A stretch of 64,000 bases of DNA from Trebonia sp963767685 (GTDB lineage: Bacteria > Actinomycetota > Actinomycetes > Streptosporangiales > Streptosporangiaceae). This document shows, piece after piece, positions 55,302 through 64,000 of the stretch. The notes under the pieces were generated by a model. That model ran no database searches and was not told where the DNA came from. It worked only from the letters and a program-made list of their open reading frames with translations. The stretch lies in the NCBI GenBank assembly GCA_963767685.1, contig CAVYEZ010000013.1, positions 1 to 64,000 on the forward strand, in the 5' to 3' direction. Every line of letters begins with the position of its first letter. The stretch's first letter is position 1. Both the position numbers and the translations under genes were made by a program.

Positions 55302-57948
55302 ATGCACCGTCCGAGACACCCCCGTCGACTGCGCCTGATCGGGTCACTCGCGGTCGGCATTGCCGCCGTGACCACGGCGCTCGGGACAGCACAGCCAGGC
55401 TCGGCCGCCACGACCGGGCAACGTCCGTTGCAAGGAGCGGCCGCGCGCCAGTCAGCGCTCTATAACTTCCTCAAAACGGGCACGTCCGCCCCGGCGAGCC
55501 CGGCCCTCACTCCGGCTGCCACTCCACCGTCGCACCGACCGCTCCGACCAACACCCACCAGGGTGACGACGGCGACCTCGCGGACACGATGGCCGCCTAC
55601 AACGCCGAGCGCACCGCGCCCGCCGGGTACCTAACCGGGGACGCGATCGGCGCCGCCGCGCAGCAGGCCGCGCAGATCCCGTCGACGCCGGGCAAGTGGC
55701 AGCAGTTCACCACCCAGGCGTACAACGGCCAGCCGTCCAATTACACCGACCCGTTCTGGTCGAACGTCGGCGCTGGCTTCTCCCTCGTCGGCGGCCGGGT
55801 CACGGCGCTGGCGACCACTCGGGACGGTGCCTGGTTCGCGGGCGCGGCCGACGGCGGCGTGTGGCGCTCCTACGACCAGGGCGCGCACTGGACCCCGGTC
55901 ACCGACAACCTGCCCGACATGTCCACCGGCGCCCTCGCGGTCGATCCGGTGAACGGCTCGCTGTGGCTGGGCACCGGCGAGGCCAATGAGTCGCAGGACT
56001 CCTACCAGGGCGACGGCGTATGGGTCACCACCAACGACGGCAATTCCTGGAAGGAGGTGGGCGGCAAGGCCGACCCGATCGGGCCGCGCACGATCTTCCG
56101 CATCGCCTTCGACCCGTCCGGTGACGCGTACGCGGCCACGAACAACGGCTTGTTCCGCTGGGACGCGTCCCGGCAGCAGTGGTCTGAGGTCCTCGACCCG
56201 GCCGGCCCCACCGATTTCCCGCCGTACGACCAGCAGGTGACCGACGTCGCGGTTGTCCCGGGGACGGGCGGCAAGGACGTCATCACCGCGATCGGCTGGC
56301 ACGGGCCGGGCAACACGGCCTACAACGGCTTCTACGAATCGACCAACTACGGGCAGTCGTTCAGCGAGGTCACGCCGACCGGAGACATCATCGCCTCCGA
56401 CATCGGCCGCACCACCTTCGCCTACTCGGCGGACGGCAGCAAGCTGTACGCGGTCGTCCAGTCGCCCGCCATGGAGGCGGCCGGAGACGAGTCCGTGCTC
56501 CAGGGCATTTTCGTCGCGTCGGGAACGGGTTCCAGCCCCGCCAGCGTGACCGGCCCCTGGACCAAGATCGGCGACGAGGCCTCGCTCGCCGCCTCCGGTT
56601 CGGCCCTGGCCGTCGGCTCCGGCTACGGCGTCGGCATCCAGGCCTGGTACAACGAGGACCTCGCGGTCGACCCGAGTAACCCCGAGCCATGTGTACGTGG
56701 GGCTTGAGGAAGTCTTCGAGTCCACCAACGCCGGCCAGACCTGGGTGGCGGCCAGCCCGTACTGGAACTACCCGTTCGCCTGCGACGCGACGAACACGTG
56801 CCCGATCACCACGCACCCCGACCAGCACGCCATGATGATCACCGACGGCAAGATCGTCATCGGCAACGACGGCGGCGTGTACAGCCGGCCGCTGAGCGAC
56901 GACGCCGAGGACGGCAACTGGACCGACCTCAACACCACCCTGCACGACCTGCAGTTCTACGACGCCCGGGCCGGGCAGTTGTCCGACGGGACCACCCAGG
57001 TGGTCGGCGGAATGCAGGACAACGGCACCATGGTGGACGACACCGCGTTCACCCAGTCGGCCGAGGCGGCCGGCGGTGACGGGTTCGACGTGATCGTCGA
57101 TCCGGCCAACGCCAACAACTGGGTCGGCGAGTACACCTACGGCGCGCTGTACACCACCACCGACGGCGGCCACTCGTTCAGCCGACTACGCCAGCTTCAC
57201 CTGCGCCGGCCAGGCGACGGTCGGCCAGACGCCGAACGCGAACTGCGACCCGAATCCACGGTTCGTCATGCCGCTCGTCCCGGACCAGCAGAACCCCAGC
57301 ACCTGGATCGGCGGCGGCGAGGACGTGTGGGTCTCCACGAGCGGCTGGAACACGTCCTGCGCCACCGAGGCGACCTGTGACTGGACGCCGGTCTACGACA
57401 CCGGGGCGGGCAACTCGGTCACGGCGCTGTCGTCAACCGGCAACGGCAAGGTCATCTACGCCGCGTGGGTCGCTGGCGGCGGAAACCCCGGCCCGACGTT
57501 CGCCTCGGGCATCGCCACCAACTACGGCGGCACCTGGCACGAGGTGAACACGGCCGGCCTGCCGGACCGGTACATCGCCGGCGTCACCGTCGACCCGGCC
57601 AACCCGGCCCACGCCTACGCGGTATTCAACGGGTACTCCCGGCGGTTCGTCCCCGGCGGCGGCACCGGCCACGTCTTCGAGACGTGGAACGGCGGCCAGA
57701 CCTGGACCGACATCTCCGGCAACCTGCCGGACATCGCCTCCGACGCCCTGGTGCTCGCCCACGGCCAGCTCGCCCTGGCCACCGACGCCGGGGTGTACAC
57801 CGCCGGCGAGTTCGCGGGCTCCCGCACCACGTGGCGCCACCTCGGCTCCGGCCTGCCGAACGTCGCGGTCGATGACCTGACGTCCGGCCCCGGGGGCTAT
57901 ATCTATGCCGCCACGCACGGGCGCGGCGTCTGGCGCTTCAGGCTCTAG
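55302..57948 (+). pseudogene. Secreted sialidase/VPS10-like beta-propeller protein, frameshifted
   Basis: Sec signal peptide MHRPRHPRRLRLIGSLAVGI with an AxA-type end (GSAA). The rest is a repeated exo-sialidase-like propeller: GGVWRSYDQGAHWTPVTDNL, GVWVTTNDGNSWKEVGG, VFESTNAGQTWVAASPYW, YTTTDGGHSFS, VFETWNGGQTWTDISGNL, each with the SxDxGxxW Asp-box. Frames change near 55530, 56690 (CCCC where CCC reads on) and 57188 (AGCCGAC where AGCGAC reads on). Roughly 880 residues when repaired. Such proteins bind or cleave extracellular glycans or proteins; catalysis is not evident. Confidence 0.8.
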
Positions 57949-57978
57949 ACCGTCACCTCATAGAGAACGGAATCACCC

Positions 57979-58011
57979 GCCCTGCCCCAGGCCGCCCGCC
58001 TGGGGCGGGGC
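57979..58011 (+). terminator. Terminator after the beta-propeller gene
   Basis: Hairpin GCCCTGCCCCAGG-ccgcccg-CCTGGGGCGGGGC followed by TTCCCTTT. Confidence 0.85.
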
Positions 58012-58073
58012 TTCCCTTTCCGGCAGCGCCCAAGCTTGCCGGGCAGGACGACAAGTTGGCCTAGATTTGTCGG

Positions 58074-59741
<1,668 letters not shown>

Positions 59742-59862
59742 AGCGCGGTGACCGGGAACAAAAGTCATCATCCAGAACGGGTTCGTGTTTCACGTCACGA
59801 GTACCGGCTTCGCGAGCGGGCACGACGCCCGTAAAGCCGGGAAAATCAGTTACGGTTCCGCT

Positions 59863-62458
59863 ATGGGCCTGATGGCATCGGCCGGGGAGCCGGCCGCGGT
59901 GATTGAGGCCGGGACTGATCGCCTGGCACAGGCGTTCGTGGACTGCCTTCTCGACAGCGCCCTTGAGCCGGTTCTCGACGCCGCGGTTCAGCGGGGCGGG
60001 CAGGGCGCGAAGCGGAAGAAGAACGCCGGCGCTGCCACCCAGATAGATGGCGCGGAAGTCGCGCGGGCCCTGCTGGCGGTGACGGTCTGCGACCCGGCCT
60101 GCGGCTCGGGGAGCCTCCTGGTCGCGGCGGCCCGCCGGATCGCGCGGCGCGTGGCGGAGGCCCGCGAGGGGAACCAGTCGCCGGACGCGCTGCGGCGGGC
60201 GATGCGCGAGGTGGTAGGCAGCTGCATCTACGGTGTCGACGCCAGCCGCGAGGCGGTGGAACGGACGAAGGACCGCCTGCGGCTGGCGGCCGACGTCCCG
60301 GGCATGACGCCGCCTTTCCTGGACGGGCGCGTCAGACCGGGAAATGCCCTGATCGGCGCGAGTCCGGACCTGATCGAGAGCGGCATCCCCGACGAGGCAT
60401 TCCGAACGGCCGACGGTGACGACCGCAGGCATGCCCGTTCCCTGCGCCGCGCCAACGGCAAGCCGGACCCCGGGCAGGCAACCCTGTTCAGTGAGCAGGG
60501 CGGGTACTCGCACTCCAACGACGCCCTGAAAAAGTCCCTGGTGAAGATCGGGAGGCTGCCCGGCGGGGCATCGGCCGATGACCGCCGCCAGGCGGCCGAG
60601 TACCAGAAGTGGCGCGACTCGGCTGCCTTCCGCGCGAAACGCCTGATCGCCGACGCCTGGTGCGCGGCCTTCGCCTGGGCTAAGACCCCGGACGCGCCGC
60701 CCGCGATCGTCAACCGGGTCCTGCTGGACCTGCGGGAGCGGGGGGCCGAAGGGGTTCTCCCCGCCGAGTCCCTGGCGGAGCTCGACCGGCTGCGCGGTGA
60801 GCACGGTTTCTTCCACTGGGACCTGGAGTTCCCCGACGTCTTCCGTGTTCCCGAGGGCGAGACCCGGTGGCGGGGCGGCTTCAGCTGCGTCCTGTCCGCC
60901 CCGCCACGGGAGAAGATCGACCGCCGCGGGGAGAGCACGGCCTTCCGGTTCGCCACGGGCTCGGGGGCGTATCCCGAATGCGCGGCCGCCCTGGCCGAAC
61001 CGGGCGTGTCGGCGCTGGCCGCGGACCAGCTTTTCATCGAGCGGGCCATGACGATCCTCGCCCCCGACGGCCGCGCGGGCTGCGCCGTTTCCGCGGGCAC
61101 CGCCGCCGCCCCCGGTGCGAGGCACCTGCTCGGCGGCCTGATGCGCCGCGGCGCGCTGGCGTCCCTGTATGACTTCACCGGTGCCGACGCCCCGTGCTGC
61201 CTGCTCACTTTCGTCGGCGGCCCTGTGCGCGACGGTCCTGTGCGCGACGGTCCTGTGCGCGCGGGGCGCGGCCAGGTTCGCGTTCCGGCTGGACGGCCCC
61301 GCTGACCTCGGCGACGACGGCCGGTCGTTCACGCTGACGCCGGGCGAGGCCGCGCTCATCAACCCGAACACCGGCGCGCTGCCGGCCTTTCGCGGCTCTA
61401 GGGACGCCGCGCTCATCGCGGCGATCTACCGCCGCGCGCCGGCGCTCTGTATCGAAACACGGGGAGACGAGACGCGGCCCGACGGGAACCCGTGGAAGAT
61501 GAGGCTGGAAACGGCGTTCCCCCGGGCCGCCGCCGACACGGGGCTGCTCCGCGCTGACCAGGAACTGCGCGACGAAGGCTGGGAACTGGCGGGAAGCACC
61601 CTTACCCGCGACGGCCAGTACATGCTCCCGGTCTATGAGCCCCCGATGATTGACCTGTTCGACCACCGGGTCGCGCGGCCGCGGTACTGGATCGCCGAGC
61701 ACGGGCCAGTCGCCGTCAAGCGCAAAGGCGGGACCGCCCAGCGCCCCGGCGTGGCCGACCGCCTCGCGGAACTTGGCTGGAACTGGGAATGGCTGTGCGC
61801 TTGGCGCACGCCCGTGCGTGAACGGCCCGTGTCTGACAGGCCCGTGCCTGAGAGGACAGCCGTCGCGGTGTTCCTGCCGCGCGCGGCCACTGCCGGTTCC
61901 CTGCCCCTGATGCTGCCGCGCGTCGTGCCGCCGTTCGCCGCGGCCCTGATCGCAGCGCAGAGCTCGCTGGTCTTCGATTACGTCGCCCGGCAGAAGGTCG
62001 ACGGCCCCGCCGTGCGGGCGGCCGACTGGAAGCAGCTTCCCGTGCCGGCCCCCGACACGCTGGAGCCGTTCCTGCCGTTCATCGTCCCCCGGGTGCTCGA
62101 GCTCGTGTACACCTCGCCCGACATGCGGCCGCTGGCCCGCGACCTGGACGATGGGGGCGAGGATCCGTTCGCCTGGGATCCCGGCCGCCGGGCCAGCCTG
62201 CGGGCGGAACTGGACGCCTTGTTCTTCCGCGTGTACGGGATCGACGACCGTGACGACGTGGAGTACATCACCGGCGCGCTCCAGGCCGGCGCCGACGACC
62301 CAGAACCGGGCAAGAGCCGCGACGACAGAGGTCGGGGCGCCAGGGAACTCATCCTGGCCACCTACGACCGCATGGTGGAAGCCGGCGCCGCCGGAGCCGA
62401 GTACGAAACCCGGATCTTCCCGCCTCCCGGCCACGGACCCAGGAGCAGGCCCATCTGA
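59863..62458 (+). CDS. N6-adenine DNA methyltransferase-like protein, truncated, with altered catalytic motif
   Basis: Resembles large Eco57I/PglX/DrmMI-type methylases of defence systems. Starts (ATG 59863; GTG 59785 also possible) just before VDCLLDSALEPVLD, so some 400 N-terminal residues are absent. Motif I is intact (CDPACGSGSLLVAAARRIA, about residue 76). Motif IV, normally GNPPW, reads SAPPR at 60895-60909. The frame shifts near 61265 within a 15-bp repeat tract, then runs through PRYWIAEHGP, SLVFDYVARQKVDGPAVRAADWKQLPV and FIVPRVLELVYTSPDM to the usual end. No restriction, helicase or other defence partner is adjacent. Confidence 0.75.
61222..61263 (+). repeat. 15-bp tandem repeat, PVRDG units
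   Basis: CCTGTGCGCGACGGT twice (61222-61236, 61237-61251) plus a partial third copy, in the methylase gene at the point of the frameshift. Confidence 0.85.
61811..61855 (+). repeat. 15-bp tandem repeat, PVxER units
   Basis: Three diverged copies: CCCGTGCGTGAACGG, CCCGTGTCTGACAGG, CCCGTGCCTGAGAGG, encoding PVRER, PVSDR and PVPER. Same family as the tract at 61222. Confidence 0.85.
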
Positions 62459-62472
62459 CAGCGGGCGCGGCG

Positions 62473-62497
62473 CGCTCAGCCGTGACACCGCTGAGCG
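62473..62497. terminator. Possible terminator after the methylase
   Basis: CGCTCAGC...GCTGAGCG, 8-bp stem and 9-base loop, 15 bp after the methylase stop. Confidence 0.45.
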
Positions 62498-62550
62498 TCG
62501 TGCCCTAACCGTTACCTAAGTCCGCGCATCTAGAGTCCCCGCCGATCACG

Positions 62551-62753
62551 ACCTGGTCAAGGATGACATCCCGATCAGACTCGGACCGGTGGGGGGACGG
62601 CTGGTTGGTGAAGTCTTTGCCTCCCTGCTTCGCGGTGACCTCGCCTCGTACCTCTACGCCCAGCCTGCGTTCACACCGATCGCGGACTTCACGCGCGGGG
62701 GAACATTCGGACTCGCCGAGCCGATCAACGTGGCCCTGGGCCGCACGCCCTGA
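62551..62753 (+). pseudogene. Animal-type heme peroxidase, C-terminal fragment
   Basis: DHDLVKDDIPIRLGPVGGRLVGEVFASLL then RGDLASYLYAQPAFTPIADF resembles the end of bacterial heme-peroxidase-family proteins (RLGPVGGRIVGEV..GLL..DP.SYL...P.W.P), to TGA at 62751-62753. The heme- and calcium-binding domain is absent. Confidence 0.55.
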
Positions 62754-63133
62754 CCATCCTCAGCTGATCATTGACCGGATCAGGGCGCCGCTCTCGACCT
62801 CGGCGCTGTACCGGGTGCTGAGCGCGCCGAACTCGAGCATGACGTTGGCGACGCGCTGGATATTCGGCGCCTCCACCGAGCCGGTCGTAAAATTGCTGTT
62901 GCGTGAGCGGTATTCGGGCGGCCGCCGCGTTGAATATGTACATGATTTGTTTAATCACTGGCGACTTTGTGGGGCCGCTCTTGGCGCCGACGCGAAGGGT
63001 CCGCCAGGCGGCCGGGCGGCGAGGACCGGGAGGCGCCGGGTTTCAACCCGCTAGTCAAGCCAGCGTGGTGTTGTCAGCACGTGCGCGGTTTTGGATATGC
63101 CGGCGATATGCGCGGGCTCGTAGCCTCGGGAGC
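62754..63133. other. Stretch without a recognised gene
   Basis: Open frames exist on both strands (for example ending RYSGGRRVEYVHDLFNHWRL on the plus strand) but match no family. Lies between two deletion remnants and is probably debris. Confidence 0.4.
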
Positions 63134-63186
63134 ATGCGTGTGCTGGTGGTCGAGGATTGCCCGGCGTCGGCTACCGCATCGACACA
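63134..63186 (+). pseudogene. vanR: vanR response regulator, internally deleted
   Basis: ATG CGT GTG CTG GTG GTC GAG GAT encodes MRVLVVED, the start of OmpR/VanR receivers. At about 63158 it jumps, with a frame change, to PGVGYRIDT (63160-63186), the end of the VanR DNA-binding domain. Some 210 residues are missing. The location beside vanX supports VanR rather than another OmpR-type regulator. Confidence 0.7.
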
Positions 63187-63270
63187 AAGTGGACCATGCG
63201 CTGGAAGCCAGCCCTGAACGCATTCGCGATAACCTTCGGCGACCGCTTCCCTGCGGCCGAGACCTACTAA
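63187..63270 (+). pseudogene. IS256-family transposase C-terminal tail
   Basis: KWTMRWKPALNAFAITFGDR followed by FPAAETY and TAA is the usual end of actinobacterial IS256-family transposases. It follows the vanR end directly in the same frame, so an insertion element once bordered or disrupted this locus. Confidence 0.65.
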
Positions 63271-63322
63271 CCAAGACCGCCGGAAACACCGTTGGCGAGA
63301 TAGTCCCGGGCTCTGCGTCACG

Positions 63323-63341
63323 GTGCGGCTGCCCGCCGCAC
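63323..63341 (-). terminator. Hairpin after vanX
   Basis: GTGCGGC-tgccc-GCCGCAC, 14 bp beyond the vanX stop on the minus strand. Confidence 0.5.
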
Positions 63342-63354
63342 AACCAGCGGGGGA

Positions 63355-63963
63355 CTACGTGATGGGGAAATCGAAGTAGGTGTTGGGGTACGGCTCGTGT
63401 TTGAGGGTGTAGTGCCACCATTCGCGTGCGTAGGAGTCGAAGCCGCAGTCCTGCATGATGGTGCGGAGGTGGTGCCGGTTTTCCGCTTCGGCTGACGTGA
63501 TTCCTCGTGCTCCGTGATGGGACAGCGCGTCCATCAAGTCGTGGTCGCCGCCCATGGGAGCAAGATCACCGGTGGCTAGCTGGTACAGCGTCAGGTCGAC
63601 GGTGCCGCCCCGGCTGTGACCTGACCTGGCGGCCACATAGCCCCGCTCGAACACCTCCGGCCTGCCGATGTTCGGGTAGTGACGTCGTTTCGTGCGGCCG
63701 TTCTCCGGCTGCCTCGACCAGCGCAGGAAGCAGTCGACGGCGCGCTGCGGGCGGTAGCCGTCCCACAGGAGCAGGCCGAAGCCCAGGGATGCGGCTTCTT
63801 CTTCGGCTCTGTTCAGGGCGGCGCACAGGGCCCTGGTGCCGACGATGCGGTTGGCTTGGTATCCGTCCACCGGTTTGCCGGTGAAGTTGTCCCAGGTGGC
63901 GTATTTGGCATCCCACCGTATGCCGGGGACGAACTCGTCGACGAAGACGAAGTCGCTGTTCAC
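63355..63963 (-). CDS. vanX: D-Ala-D-Ala dipeptidase
   Basis: Zinc dipeptidase that destroys D-Ala-D-Ala in glycopeptide resistance. 202 residues, the standard length. Every active-site residue sits at the VanX number: Arg71 (DGYRP), Ser114 and His116 (RSGHSRG), Asp123 (TVDLTL), Glu181 and His184 (EWWHY). GTG start overlaps the stop of the upstream ligase gene, as in vanHAX operons. Followed by a hairpin; the regulator vanR is a remnant, so expression may be constitutive, or controlled from elsewhere. Confidence 0.95.
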   Translation of the reverse strand: MNSDFVFVDEFVPGIRWDAKYATWDNFTGKPVDGYQANRIVGTRALCAALNRAEEEAASLGFGLLLWDGYRPQRAVDCFLRWSRQPENGRTKRRHYPNIGRPEVFERGYVAARSGHSRGGTVDLTLYQLATGDLAPMGGDHDLMDALSHHGARGITSAEAENRHHLRTIMQDCGFDSYAREWWHYTLKHEPYPNTYFDFPIT

Positions 63964-64000
63964 CGCTTCTTGCCGTCCAGCGTCAGCGCCACCAGCCGTT
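63960..64000 (-). CDS. vanA: D-Ala-D-Lac ligase, 3' end only
   Basis: The last 12 codons, RLVALTLDGKKR plus stop, run off the window edge and overlap the vanX start (GTGA). The sequence and the coupling to vanX fit the C-terminus of a VanA-type ligase, but only the tail is visible. Confidence 0.6.
   Translation of the reverse strand, partial: RLVALTLDGKKR

Noticed and set aside
61205..62488. 427-codon minus-strand frame over the methylase gene
   Set aside because: Composition is typical of a GC-rich antisense frame; the sense frame carries clear family motifs.

Overview
The window is very GC-rich DNA with actinobacterial gene content: HutC-type GntR regulators, SigE-family sigma factor, MFS/MarR, PadR/FtsX, GH92, DUF2637 conjugation-type protein, IS701/IS1634/IS4/IS256 remnants and a vanA/vanX glycopeptide-resistance edge. 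It most resembles a soil or sporulating high-GC actinomycete; the genus cannot be decided from this sequence.

Layout. 1-3.4 kb: an MFS drug exporter with its MarR regulator, a PEBP-family protein and half a patatin. 3.5-9.1 kb: an inositol catabolic operon (iolG scar, iolC, Cgl0159-type aldolase, iolB, iolD) with its GntR regulator. 9.3-17.9 kb: a divergent carbohydrate cluster (ROK kinase, bicupin and DasR-like GntR leftward; dehydrogenase, IolE-like isomerase, NagB-like protein, binding protein and two permeases rightward), possibly for an amino-sugar or amino-cyclitol. 17.9-25.5 kb: a repeat-rich, rearranged zone with truncated genes, an ABC exporter whose ATPase carries a stop codon, and an IS1634-family element inserted inside the transposase of an IS701-family element. 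25.7-35.1 kb: DUF2785, half an amidase, a DUF2637 plasmid-type gene, a reductase/TetR pair between inverted arrays of an 11-bp repeat, hemE between two copies of a tniQ 3' end, and ruins of tniQ/tniB and an IS4-type transposase. 35.4-42.5 kb: SigE/anti-sigma pair, NmrA-like reductase, FkbM methyltransferase, FtsX permease with an internally deleted ATPase, and PadR. 42.5-54.9 kb: GT87 fused in frame to PadR, integrase tail, MetE-like protein, cardiolipin synthase, LacI with a secreted GH92 mannosidase, and two Gfo/Idh dehydrogenases. 55-64 kb: a secreted beta-propeller protein, an ABC-F ATPase, a DNA methyltransferase with an altered catalytic motif, a peroxidase tail, a deleted vanR, vanX and the end of a van ligase.

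Two themes recur. First, many genes are broken by single-base indels in G or C runs, and correcting them restores family-like proteins; this suggests consensus errors or a very decayed region. Second, several genes keep only their first few codons and/or their 3' end (iolG, an ABC ATPase, vanR), which looks like real deletion scars. No tRNA, rRNA or CRISPR array was seen.
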